The notes below the pieces were generated by a model that worked only from the letters and a program-made list of their open reading frames with translations, ran no database searches and had not been told where the DNA came from. A stretch of 18,072 nt of DNA, taken from contig DAISJD010000054.1 in assembly GCA_036821645.1 (NCBI GenBank), forward strand, positions 1 through 18,072. Reading direction: 5' to 3'. Position numbers and translations under genes: made by a program. Positions 1-7,040 of the stretch are shown piece after piece (within the stretch, counting starts at the first letter, position 1; every line of letters starts with the position of its first letter). Source of the DNA: DAISJD01 sp036821645 (GTDB taxonomy: Bacteria > Pseudomonadota > Alphaproteobacteria > ATCC43930 > CGMCC-115725).

Positions 1-1073
1 TCAAGATGCTCTGTGATCGCGCGTTCCCGGTGACGGCGCAGAAGGGTGCCGAGACTGTCGCGGGTCGAGGCGAGCGGCGGGGCGGGGGCGGCGAAAAGGG
101 GGACGTGAAAATGGATGCGCCACGCCTCGTCCGCCTCGACCTCTGGGGCCGCTAAGGCGTCGGGCAGGTCCAAAAACCGTCGGATGGCCCCGGTGGGCGT
201 GCGGGCGACGACCTGATGCAGATAGGTTGGGTCGGCGAAGGCGGCAAGACGGGTCCGGGCGGCAGCGTCGATCCGGTCGATCTGCAAGGCCGCACTCAGT
301 TGCAGTTTGTGGATCGGGATACCGGCTTCGCTCAAGCGCTCCAGACTTGCAAGCGGGTCCTCGAACCCAACCGCAAGATGGCACGCATCGAGACAGAGAC
401 CCAAATGGTGCGGGATGGCGGCGGCGGCCGCACGGCGGCTCATACCGGTTTCAGCCGCGACGAGGCGGGCGGCCTCTTCGGTGAAGAGATGGGTTTTGAA
501 AAACCGGACGGCATCGTCGATCCGGTCCAACAGGCACCAGGGTTCGGGTTCCAAGGCCAAGGCCACGATCCGTCCCGTCTCATGGGCAAGGCGGATGAGG
601 TCGCAGACGGACGCCAAAAGCCCTTCGGCAACGACAGGATGACGGTCGATGAGGGCAGGCCCGAAGCCGCCCGGTACGGTACTGATCGTGCCGTGTGCGC
701 CGGGCGGTAGAAGTTCGGTCATGATCCTGGCCAGATTATACGTATAGGTCCGGCGTTCGGGGCGCGTCCAATCGGGGTCATAAACGGATTTTTTGACCGG
801 CACCCCGTGAAACCGGCCATAGGGAAAACCGTTCATCGTATAGGCGCGGTAATTTTCTGCGGCGAAAACCGCCCCCAAGATCCGGGCGGCATCGGGATTG
901 GCCGCCGCCTCGGCGGAAAGGCGCAGGCCGACCGCGAATGGGCGATCGGGCGAGACCCGTTGTTTGACTGTCCGCACGGGGCCGCAAAGGGCAGCCACGA
1001 CGTCGTCCAAACTCTGGGTCGGATGGATATTCAGGCAATAGCCGAGCCAGCCCAGATGATCGGCCAACCGCAT
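1..1073 (-). CDS. eboE: EboE-like TIM-barrel metabolite traffic protein (3' end cut by window edge)
   Basis: The minus-strand frame is open for 357 codons, from ATG at 1073-1071 to the window edge with no stop, so the C-terminus is missing. The protein reads MRLADHLGWLGYCLNIHPTQ at its start. This fits EboE, a sugar-phosphate-isomerase/AP-endonuclease-2-like TIM barrel from ebo clusters. Likely metal-site residues are E175 in ALALEPEP, D229 and H232 in LGLCLDACH, and H321/H323 in RIHFHVPLF. In cyanobacteria, ebo genes are needed to export a scytonemin precursor to the periplasm, but the reaction of EboE itself is not known. The start codon overlaps the eboD stop (TGATG), so the two genes are translationally coupled in one operon that continues to the left. 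The family call is from recalled motifs and the neighbour, not from a search. Confidence 0.82.
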   Translation of the reverse strand, partial: MRLADHLGWLGYCLNIHPTQSLDDVVAALCGPVRTVKQRVSPDRPFAVGLRLSAEAAANPDAARILGAVFAAENYRAYTMNGFPYGRFHGVPVKKSVYDPDWTRPERRTYTYNLARIMTELLPPGAHGTISTVPGGFGPALIDRHPVVAEGLLASVCDLIRLAHETGRIVALALEPEPWCLLDRIDDAVRFFKTHLFTEEAARLVAAETGMSRRAAAAAIPHHLGLCLDACHLAVGFEDPLASLERLSEAGIPIHKLQLSAALQIDRIDAAARTRLAAFADPTYLHQVVARTPTGAIRRFLDLPDALAAPEVEADEAWRIHFHVPLFAAPAPPLASTRDSLGTLLRRHRERAITEHL

Positions 1074-2290
1074 CAGGGCGTTCTAAAGCGGGCGAGATCG
1101 GCGATGCAGGCCAGGATCATGTCCCCGTCCATCGTATGAACCTCGACCCCGTGTCCAAGCTCGGCCAGAAGCGTTATGGTGAGGGCACCGCCCAGATGCT
1201 CGCGAAACTCTTCGAGACCGGCAAGGATGCTGGATTGACCCGAGGCTTCGCGGGCTTCGAGCATCGGGTGGAAAAGGCTAAAGCCAAGCCGCTGCAAAAG
1301 CGACAGAACCCGCGTCTCGCAGTCGGGGGCAAGATATCCCGCCTTGACCGAATAGCAGGTGTCGAGCGCGATGCCGATTGCGACTGCCTCGCCATGGCGC
1401 AGTGCGTGATGGGTCAGGGTTTCAAGCTTGTGGGCCGCCCAATGGCCGAAATCGAGGGGGCGCGCACTGCCCTGTTCGAACGGATCGCCCCCTTCGGTGA
1501 TCTGGCGCAGATGCAGACGGGCGCATTGTTGGATCATGTGCGCCGTGGCCTCGGTCTCGAATGCGGCAAGGGCCGCACTGTTCGCATCCATCCAGGCAAA
1601 GAAATCCTGATCCCGGATGAGGGCCACTTTGACCGCTTCGGCAAGTCCGGCAATCCGATCGCGGGTCGGCAAGGTCTGGAGAAAGTCGAGATCGTTCACC
1701 ACGGCCCATGGCGGGGCGAAGGTGCCGATCTGATTCTTGGCCCCGTTGCGGTTGATCGCCCCCTTCACCCCGATCCCGCTGTCATTTTGACCGAGCACCG
1801 TCGTGGGCACCCGGACCAAGCGCACGCCGCGATGGGCGGTTGCGGCGGCATAGCCCACCGCATCGATCACGGCCCCGCCGCCGACCGCGATGACGTAGGA
1901 ATGTCGGTCGATCCCCCGATCAAGAATGACATCGTGCATCCGGTCGATGAGGGTCGGATCGTTCTTGACCGCTTCGCCCCCTGGCAGCAGGACGGGGGGG
2001 GCCACCAAAACGGGCAGATCGGTGCGCGCGGTGAAATAGGTCGTGATCTCATCCACGAGACCGGGGCGCGCCGCAGCCAGGCCGTCATCGACGAAGATGG
2101 CGGCTTTCGGACGGTTTTCACCCTGGGTGGCGGCAATCAGGGCGGCCAGAACCGCATTCTGTGGGTTGAAACAATCGCGGGTGAAGGCGACGCGATAGCG
2201 ATAAGCGACGCTGAACCGTTGATCTAAAATCACGGAATCCCGATCACACGCGTGATGGGAAGGGGGCGGTTGGGTGGCGTCCGGCGGCAT
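1073..2290 (-). CDS. eboD: EboD, 3-dehydroquinate synthase-like cyclase of the ebo cluster
   Basis: A 405-aa sugar-phosphate cyclase fold protein (3-dehydroquinate synthase / 2-epi-5-epi-valiolone synthase superfamily). Visible motifs are the NAD-binding GGGAVIDAVGY (137-147), VPTTVLGQND (161-170), K176 and K185, and the three usual zinc ligands: E218 in GLAEAVK, H283 in FGHWAAHK and H299 in RHGEAVAIG. The active-site residues therefore look intact. The eboE partner directly downstream argues for EboD rather than the shikimate-pathway AroB. AroB is normally about 360 aa, often next to aroK, and lacks this N-terminal extension. EboD is a predicted cytoplasmic enzyme and its true substrate is not established. 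The ATG at 2290 is chosen because AGGAG lies 6 nt upstream. It is the first gene of its operon and diverges from the VioB-like pair. AroB remains a less likely alternative. Confidence 0.85.
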   Translation of the reverse strand: MPPDATQPPPSHHACDRDSVILDQRFSVAYRYRVAFTRDCFNPQNAVLAALIAATQGENRPKAAIFVDDGLAAARPGLVDEITTYFTARTDLPVLVAPPVLLPGGEAVKNDPTLIDRMHDVILDRGIDRHSYVIAVGGGAVIDAVGYAAATAHRGVRLVRVPTTVLGQNDSGIGVKGAINRNGAKNQIGTFAPPWAVVNDLDFLQTLPTRDRIAGLAEAVKVALIRDQDFFAWMDANSAALAAFETEATAHMIQQCARLHLRQITEGGDPFEQGSARPLDFGHWAAHKLETLTHHALRHGEAVAIGIALDTCYSVKAGYLAPDCETRVLSLLQRLGFSLFHPMLEAREASGQSSILAGLEEFREHLGGALTITLLAELGHGVEVHTMDGDMILACIADLARFRTP

Positions 2291-2296
2291 CGGCGG

Positions 2297-2301
2297 CTCC
2301 T
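2297..2301 (-). promoter_or_regulatory. Ribosome binding site of eboD
   Basis: AGGAG on the minus strand, 6 nt before the ATG at 2290. It fixes the eboD start and shows that eboD is initiated independently as the first cistron. Confidence 0.7.
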
Positions 2302-2345
2302 GCGATCAGGCGGCGATTTTGCATAAAAACACACGATTTTTTTCA

Positions 2346-2373
2346 GTTATACCACTTTGTATTGAGTTGTAAA
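2346..2373 (-). promoter_or_regulatory. Candidate sigma-70 promoter for eboD-eboE
   Basis: On the minus strand, TTTACA (2373-2368) and TATAAC (2351-2346) are separated by 16 nt and lie about 55 bases upstream of the eboD ATG. The -35 hexamer is part of a tandem duplication of TTGTAAA on the plus strand (2367-2380), so a second, shifted -35 is present. This is pattern matching only, in an AT-rich region where chance matches are common. Confidence 0.35.
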
Positions 2374-2540
2374 TTGTAAATTCACGCATTTTTTCATTCT
2401 GGACGGTCGGTGGAAAGGGATGCAGACCACCGTATTTTTTTTGCGCAGCACCACTTGAGATGAATACATAATATAATTTTAGTTGATATTTAAATTTTAT
2501 AGTTGAATTTTTTTTAAAAAAATTACAAAAAGGTTGTGTT

Positions 2541-2557
2541 TTTCGCGCTTAGCGAAA
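2541..2557 (+). promoter_or_regulatory. Small inverted repeat in the leader of the VioB-like operon
   Basis: TTTCGC and GCGAAA form a perfect 6-bp inverted repeat around GCTTA. An alternative nested pairing is CGCT-T-AGCG (2546-2554). It lies 54 bases before the chosen start codon at 2611 and could be an operator or a leader hairpin. No regulator family can be named from it. Confidence 0.3.
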
Positions 2558-2610
2558 GATAAGTCTATTCGATAAGAATGTTTTGTGATCTTGAGGACGG
2601 GGATGATCTG

Positions 2611-4518
2611 ATGAGCTATCTGAATAGAGTACGGTTGATCTTTTCCGGGCGGTTTCAGGCCGACCCGTCCACGGTCAACAATGATATCCGCCATTTTGAT
2701 AATGCCCAATTTATCGAGTCATTCCAGGAGTTCCAGACGGCAACCGATGCCAATGGTTGGTGGAACCCGGATGGGACGGGGGCTTTCCGTCTGATTGATT
2801 GTCGTGTGGTTGCGGTCCATTATGCCGATGGGACGAGTACGGACGATCCGACGCAGGATCCGATCATCGGTCTTAGCGTCTTGGATGCCAATGTACGTTC
2901 CGGCGGCAAGATCGTCGATCTCGACCCGCAATGCCAAACGGCATCGCAATTATGGGGGTTCAAGGTTCGATTGGCTGATACGAGCGGGTCGGTTGCCATT
3001 GAGTATCTGACCAGCAACTATGCTGAAAATCCGTTCCGCGATCTCTGGTTCAGCAGAACCGCCGATCGTCGTGGCGATGAAGCGGCATCGGCCTTGTTCC
3101 AGTCGGTCTTGACGGATCTTTCCTGGGGCGACACGAGCAAGAGCCGGTTTTTGACCGAATTGAAGTCGGTGACGGAAGACGAGGAACTTTCCGTTCGCCT
3201 CACGACGTACGGCTATCTCGATGATCATACCAAGCAGGGCTTTACGACGGGGATCGTCTCGGGCGTCATCGGTCCCGCCTGTGCGGCCGAACCGCAATCA
3301 ATCATCGTCGGCCGCCGCTTTGCCCCGAAAAACAATAAAACCGGCGTCTCTTGGAATAACATTACCTACTTCACCGGACTGCTGGCCCAAACCCAGACCG
3401 AACAAGAACAAGGTGAAGGGCATTTGCTGCTTGATCTGAGCAATGCGCTGCCGCTTGCAACCAATAATGCGGTTCTGGATATCGGCGAATTGCATCTTGG
3501 TATGATCACCGATGGAATGAGCGGCGAAGGCGATCCGGCGGGGCCGGGAAATTTCATACCGATCGGCACGATCCCCTATCGCGATGCCGGTTGGTTGGCG
3601 AAAACCGGCGGCATTGTCGATATGCCCCTCAATCGTCGTCAGATGAGCAAACAGTCCGGCAGTAACGGCTATATGCCTTTCGCCTTGGCGACCGCCCGTC
3701 CGGCAGATGCCACGCCGATCATCGCGATCAGTGAAACGAGCGATGGCTGGTTCATTGGGGCTGAACCGTTCGTCTTGCGGATGGATACGGTTACCGACGG
3801 CCCGGTCTATAGCGATTTTACCCTCTATGTCGCGCAATACGGCGTCCCGCAGCCGATGGCGACGGTAACGCTGACCCAGCAAGGTCCGCAGACAGACAAT
3901 AGCGGCGGCAGTACCGACCCCCTTTATGGGGCGCACGGCGTCATTCCCATCCCCGTGTCCGGGATTCCGGTGGAGGCCCTATCGGTTTCTGCCCCTCTCA
4001 CGACCAATACCAACGGGACTGCGACGGCAACGGTCGCAGCAACCAACCCGCACAATCCGCGCGGTTATATCGATGGACAGCTTTACGTCCTGAACTATGC
4101 CGTTCAAGGGGGCAATCCTACCAATCTCGGGATGTTTGAAGTCGTCTCGATCCATGTTCGTGATCCTTATCCCGTTCCGGAAAAACCGACTTGGACGCGC
4201 AATATTCGCGCAATTTTCGATCAGTACGGCAATCTTTATCCGATCATGAGCCGCTATGTCGTGAATTTGAACGATCCCGTCTCGGTTTTTGAGCGCCGTC
4301 AAATCCTGAAACTGGCCTTCTCTTCGCCAATCAACGATCCGAATTACATGCCGGTGACGCGCGATATGTCGGAAGGCAAGCTGGAGACGATCGTTACCTG
4401 GTTGGAACAATTGGATGATCCGTCGAATGACCCGGAATTCCATCGATTGGTTCAAGCTGGGTTGAGCCAGATACCAGCCTCCCTCGATGATCGACACGGG
4501 CACGGTAAATCCCACTGA
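2611..4518 (+). CDS. VioB N-terminal-half-like protein, partner of the ferritin-like protein
   Basis: A 635-aa protein, mostly beta-rich by appearance, without signal peptide or membrane segment. It resembles the N-terminal two-thirds of violacein VioB in order. The start MSYLNRVRLIFSGRFQADPS matches the VioB opening (short beta strand, R-x-F-x-G, then ADPSTVNND). Next come GAFRLIDCRVVAVHYADG (58-74), DAGWLAKTGGIVDMPL near 330-346, and YGNLYPIMSRYVV to YMPVTRDMSEGKLETIVTWL (about 539-603). The last block corresponds to the VioB stretch just before its ferritin-like domain. Here that domain is a separate gene 104 nt downstream, so the two probably form one complex. The catalytic role of this half is not known. 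The start at 2611 is preferred for its natural N-terminus and an upstream GGGG/GAGGA purine run. An in-frame ATG at 2578 would add 11 residues with a poor ribosome site. The last residues are histidine-rich (DDRHGHGKSH). Confidence 0.65.
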   Translation: MSYLNRVRLIFSGRFQADPSTVNNDIRHFDNAQFIESFQEFQTATDANGWWNPDGTGAFRLIDCRVVAVHYADGTSTDDPTQDPIIGLSVLDANVRSGGKIVDLDPQCQTASQLWGFKVRLADTSGSVAIEYLTSNYAENPFRDLWFSRTADRRGDEAASALFQSVLTDLSWGDTSKSRFLTELKSVTEDEELSVRLTTYGYLDDHTKQGFTTGIVSGVIGPACAAEPQSIIVGRRFAPKNNKTGVSWNNITYFTGLLAQTQTEQEQGEGHLLLDLSNALPLATNNAVLDIGELHLGMITDGMSGEGDPAGPGNFIPIGTIPYRDAGWLAKTGGIVDMPLNRRQMSKQSGSNGYMPFALATARPADATPIIAISETSDGWFIGAEPFVLRMDTVTDGPVYSDFTLYVAQYGVPQPMATVTLTQQGPQTDNSGGSTDPLYGAHGVIPIPVSGIPVEALSVSAPLTTNTNGTATATVAATNPHNPRGYIDGQLYVLNYAVQGGNPTNLGMFEVVSIHVRDPYPVPEKPTWTRNIRAIFDQYGNLYPIMSRYVVNLNDPVSVFERRQILKLAFSSPINDPNYMPVTRDMSEGKLETIVTWLEQLDDPSNDPEFHRLVQAGLSQIPASLDDRHGHGKSH

Positions 4519-4548
4519 CAAACCCGGATGACAAGGGGAATGGCGTCC

Positions 4549-4586
4549 TCAGGATGTGGTGCCGCACATGATGGCCCACATCCTGA
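4549..4586 (+). promoter_or_regulatory. Perfect 11-bp hairpin between the two VioB-like genes
   Basis: TCAGGATGTGG (4549-4559) and CCACATCCTGA (4576-4586) are exact inverted repeats around a 16-nt spacer. A further GCC/GGC pairing (4561-4563 with 4573-4575) leaves a 9-nt loop. No T-run follows, so a simple intrinsic terminator is unlikely. An RNA-stability or processing element, partial attenuator or protein site that tunes the ratio of the two proteins is more plausible. It ends 23 bases before the next gene's ribosome site. Confidence 0.55.
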
Positions 4587-4609
4587 CTTATCGCACCATG
4601 CACAGTTTT

Positions 4610-4615
4610 AGGAGA
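4610..4615 (+). promoter_or_regulatory. Strong ribosome binding site of the ferritin-like gene
   Basis: AGGAGA lies 7 nt before the ATG at 4623, inside a longer purine-rich stretch (AGGAGAAGAGG). It fixes that start and suggests efficient translation independent of the upstream gene. Confidence 0.7.
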
Positions 4616-4622
4616 AGAGGTC

Positions 4623-5810
4623 ATGTCGGTTTCAGGTCAGAAAATCGGGAAAATTTTGCGGGGATTTCGTCCCGCTCGTCTGAAGCAAGAGGTGTTGGAG
4701 GCGGTTAAAAACACGAAGACTGTCGATGAATTGCGCTATCACGTACAAAACGCCGTCATGTTCGAGCATGCGACGATCCCGGCATATCTCACGGCCTATT
4801 ATTCGGTCGATCCGCGCAAGAATGCGGCGATTTCTACCCTGATCCGGTCCGTTTTGGTCCAGGAAATGCTGCACATGGTAATTGCCGCCAATATTTTAAA
4901 TGCGATCGGCGGCGCACCGCAAATCAATCAGCCGGGCTTCATTCCGACATATCCGGGCCCCCTGCCGATGATGATCGCCGATGGTCTCATCGTCGGGTTG
5001 GAGAAATTCAGTTTCGATCTGGTCTTGAACACGTTCATGCGGATCGAAATGCCCGAACACCCCCAAGATTTTCCGTCGAAGGGCAGTCAGAAAATCCGTT
5101 TGCATTCCGATCATATCGTCAAAATGCAGAACCTGCGCGAAACGGGTGATCCGTATCCGACGGTCGGTAGTTTTTACGATGCCATCGCAAAAAAGATCGT
5201 CGAATTCGGCGATGCGATCTTTACCGGCGACATCTCGAAGCAGGTCGTGAACAACGCCTGGTATCCCGCCCATGAATTGTTTCCCGTCACCAATGTCGAG
5301 ACGGCCTTGCGCGCCATCCACATTATCGTCGAACAGGGTGAAGGGGAATCCCCCGACAATCCGATGGATGATCAGGGCAATCCCGCCCATTTCTATCGCT
5401 TTGCGGAAATCATAGAAGGTTATCGGTTGGTCAAGGACCCGGAACCGGACGTACATGGCAATCCGACCTATTCCTATTCGGGTGCTCCCATTACGTTCGA
5501 CGAAACCGGCGTGATCAATCTGAAACCGAATAGCCATGTGGATGATTATCCGCCGGGCTCTTTGGCCCGTCAGGGCGTCGAATTGGCCAATTACAGCTAC
5601 ACAAGTATGTTGAATGCCTTGCATCATACGTGCAACGGCAGCGCCGATTATTTGAATACGGCGATTACGATCATGTACGAACTGCGTCTCTTGATCATGG
5701 AACAAGTTATCAACCAGCCGAGCGGCGTGTCGGACCAGATGGCGGCCCCAACATTTCAGTTCGATCCTGCCGCCGCCGCCGCAGGCATCAAGATGAAACC
5801 CGCGACCTGA
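4623..5810 (+). CDS. Ferritin-like protein, iminophenyl-pyruvate dimer synthase (VioB C-terminal) type
   Basis: A 395-aa ferritin-like four-helix protein of the VioB/RebD/StaD type. In those pathways the related domain joins two amino-acid-derived imines such as indole-3-pyruvate imine. The visible order matches the VioB C-terminal domain: VMFEHATIPAYLTAYYSV (45-62, metal-ligand candidate E48), VLVQEMLHMVIAANILNAIG (77-96, E81 and H84 of ExxH), LNTFMRIEMPEHP (135-147, E142), IIVEQGEGESPDN (234-246), HFYRF (256-260) and a C-terminal helix YELRLLIMEQVINQPSG. The usual metal-binding Glu/His residues are thus present. A VioB-type gene normally carries this domain fused to the N-terminal part, which here is the preceding gene. 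No signal peptide is seen. The substrate is unknown: no tryptophan oxidase (VioA/RebO) or later pathway enzyme is in the window. Family membership is fairly firm and the reaction is inferred. Confidence 0.75.
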   Translation: MSVSGQKIGKILRGFRPARLKQEVLEAVKNTKTVDELRYHVQNAVMFEHATIPAYLTAYYSVDPRKNAAISTLIRSVLVQEMLHMVIAANILNAIGGAPQINQPGFIPTYPGPLPMMIADGLIVGLEKFSFDLVLNTFMRIEMPEHPQDFPSKGSQKIRLHSDHIVKMQNLRETGDPYPTVGSFYDAIAKKIVEFGDAIFTGDISKQVVNNAWYPAHELFPVTNVETALRAIHIIVEQGEGESPDNPMDDQGNPAHFYRFAEIIEGYRLVKDPEPDVHGNPTYSYSGAPITFDETGVINLKPNSHVDDYPPGSLARQGVELANYSYTSMLNALHHTCNGSADYLNTAITIMYELRLLIMEQVINQPSGVSDQMAAPTFQFDPAAAAAGIKMKPAT

Positions 5811-5837
5811 CAAAGGGGGCGGTCGAACAAACCGGCG

Positions 5838-5870
5838 AAACCGGATCAGGGGGGCCCCTTGATCCGGTTT
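5838..5870 (+). terminator. Intrinsic terminator-like hairpin after the VioB-like pair
   Basis: AAACCGGATCA (5838-5848) and TGATCCGGTTT (5860-5870) are exact 11-bp inverted repeats around a GC-only core (GGGGGGCCCC plus T) that can pair further. Stem and position, 28 bases after the stop codon, suit a terminator. The T-tract is short (TTT, then GCTGTT), so readthrough is possible. Confidence 0.7.
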
Positions 5871-5913
5871 GCTGTTGGCGTGCGTGTACCAATCGGTTTT
5901 TTCGATTATTGTG

Positions 5914-5957
5914 ATAGGGCCTATAAGCTTGACGGGGGTAAATGAAGATTTTAAATT
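5914..5957 (+). promoter_or_regulatory. Candidate promoter and small palindrome before the sulfide-oxidation pair
   Basis: TTGACG (5929-5934) and TAAATT (5952-5957) are 17 nt apart, and AAGGA (5981-5985) follows 7 nt before the ATG at 5993. Just upstream of the -35 is ATAGG-G-CCTAT (5914-5924), an 11-nt perfect palindrome that could be an operator. Sulfide-oxidation operons are often controlled by persulfide-sensing ArsR-type repressors (BigR/SqrR), but this site was not matched to a known consensus and no repressor gene is in the window. Confidence 0.3.
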
Positions 5958-5992
5958 TATAGCTAACGAAATAAATTAAAAAGGATCATCTT

Positions 5993-6976
5993 ATGAAAGA
6001 TCCAATTAAATCCGATAGCTTTATTAAACCTGATGATATAAATAATTATTCTGGTCAAACTATTGAAAATGACACAGTGATTGATGATGCAAGTGCATTA
6101 GTCTCAAGCCATCATCGTCCCATCGTTAAAAGTTTTTTCGATCCGGCAACCTTTACCGCAACCCATATCGTCTATGATCGGACCGGGGGACGCGCCGCGA
6201 TTATCGATAGTGTGTTGGATTTCGATCTCGCATCGGGGCGTACACGCGAAACCTCTGCTCTGGAACTGGTGGCTTTCGTTGCGGCCGAGGGCTTGACCGT
6301 CGATTGGATTTTGGAAACCCATGCGCATGCCGATCATCTATCGGCCGCCCCCAGTTTGAAACGGGCATTGGGTGGTCGCATCGCGATCGGTCGGGAAATT
6401 GTGGCGATTCAACGCCAATTCGCCCCCTTGTTCCAGGCGACCGATCCCTTGGCGCAGGATGGGGTCGCGTTCGACCATCTCTTTGCCGATGGCGATCGGT
6501 TTGCGGTTGGTACTATTCCTGCCATGGCGCTTCATGTTCCAGGCCATACGCCGGCGGATATGGCCTATGTGATCGGCGATGCGGTGTTTGTCGGCGATAC
6601 GTTGTTCATGCCCGATTACGGTACGGCCCGGACCGATTTTCCCGGCGGCGATGCAGGGCAGCTTTATCGATCGATCCGGCGGCTTTTGCGGTTGCCCGAT
6701 CGGGCGCGACTCTTCTTGTGTCATGATTACAAGGCACCAGGTCGGGATTTCTTTGCCTGGGAAACCACGGTCGGGGCCGAACGATCGGACAATATTCATG
6801 TTCATGACGGTATCGACGAGCCGACCTTCGTCGCGATGCGCACGGCGCGGGATAAAACCCTCGATATGCCCCGATTGATCTTACCCGCCATTCAGGTCAA
6901 TATCCGGGCCGGCCATTTGCCGGAACCGGCATCGGATGGCAGGCGGTATTTGAAAATTCCCTTGAATGCCGTGTGA
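5993..6976 (+). CDS. ETHE1/Blh-type persulfide dioxygenase (metallo-beta-lactamase fold)
   Basis: A 327-aa metallo-beta-lactamase-fold protein. The core begins near residue 42 (RPIVKSFFDPATFTATHIVY), a typical opening of Blh/ETHE1-like enzymes. Metal residues are in place: H110-x-H112-x-D114-H115 in THAHADHLS, H185 in HVPGHTPADM, D202 in GDTLFMPDYGTARTDF and H244 in LFLCHDYK. ETHE1 uses two His and one Asp to bind a single Fe(II) and oxidises glutathione persulfide to sulfite. The SQR gene 64 nt downstream supports that role. No rhodanese domain is fused. The first 38 or so residues (MKDPIKSDSFIKPDDINNYS onward) form a polar extension encoded by markedly AT-rich codons, unlike the rest of the gene. 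It is not a signal peptide. A glyoxalase-II-like hydrolase is the less likely alternative. Confidence 0.8.
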   Translation: MKDPIKSDSFIKPDDINNYSGQTIENDTVIDDASALVSSHHRPIVKSFFDPATFTATHIVYDRTGGRAAIIDSVLDFDLASGRTRETSALELVAFVAAEGLTVDWILETHAHADHLSAAPSLKRALGGRIAIGREIVAIQRQFAPLFQATDPLAQDGVAFDHLFADGDRFAVGTIPAMALHVPGHTPADMAYVIGDAVFVGDTLFMPDYGTARTDFPGGDAGQLYRSIRRLLRLPDRARLFLCHDYKAPGRDFFAWETTVGAERSDNIHVHDGIDEPTFVAMRTARDKTLDMPRLILPAIQVNIRAGHLPEPASDGRRYLKIPLNAV

Positions 6977-7040
6977 GCGGGGACGGATTTCACAGCTGCC
7001 CAGACAGAGATCTCGCGCATAACGATAAAACGGGTGGAAA

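Larger units (their letters stand above)
2291..2610. other. AT-rich divergent intergenic region
   Basis: About 320 bases between the divergent eboD and VioB-like genes hold no credible gene. The base composition falls sharply against the GC-rich genes on both sides. It contains an A/T block at 2506-2524 (two A, eight T, seven A, two T), which can bend DNA or fold. A perfect TATAAT lies at 2472-2477 on the plus strand, with no well-spaced -35. A small inverted repeat lies at 2541-2557. It most likely holds the promoters of both operons. Confidence 0.6.

Noticed and set aside
216..710. Plus-strand open frame opposite eboE
   Set aside because: The minus-strand frame gives a coherent EboE-like protein across the whole stretch. 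The plus-strand peptide has no family features.
1136..2227. Long open plus-strand frame (363 codons) opposite eboD
   Set aside because: It mirrors eboD on the other strand. EboD has intact family motifs and zinc ligands, while the plus-strand peptide is rich in Gly, Arg and His without any recognisable motif, a common artefact in GC-rich genes.
2578..2610. Upstream in-frame ATG for the VioB-like N-terminal protein
   Set aside because: It has no good ribosome site and adds MFCDLEDGDDL, which does not resemble the family's N-terminus. The start at 2611 reads directly into the conserved opening.
4896..5813. Minus-strand open frame (305 codons) opposite the ferritin-like gene
   Set aside because: The plus-strand protein matches the VioB-type ferritin-like family throughout. 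The opposite frame is an antisense shadow with no ribosome site or motif.
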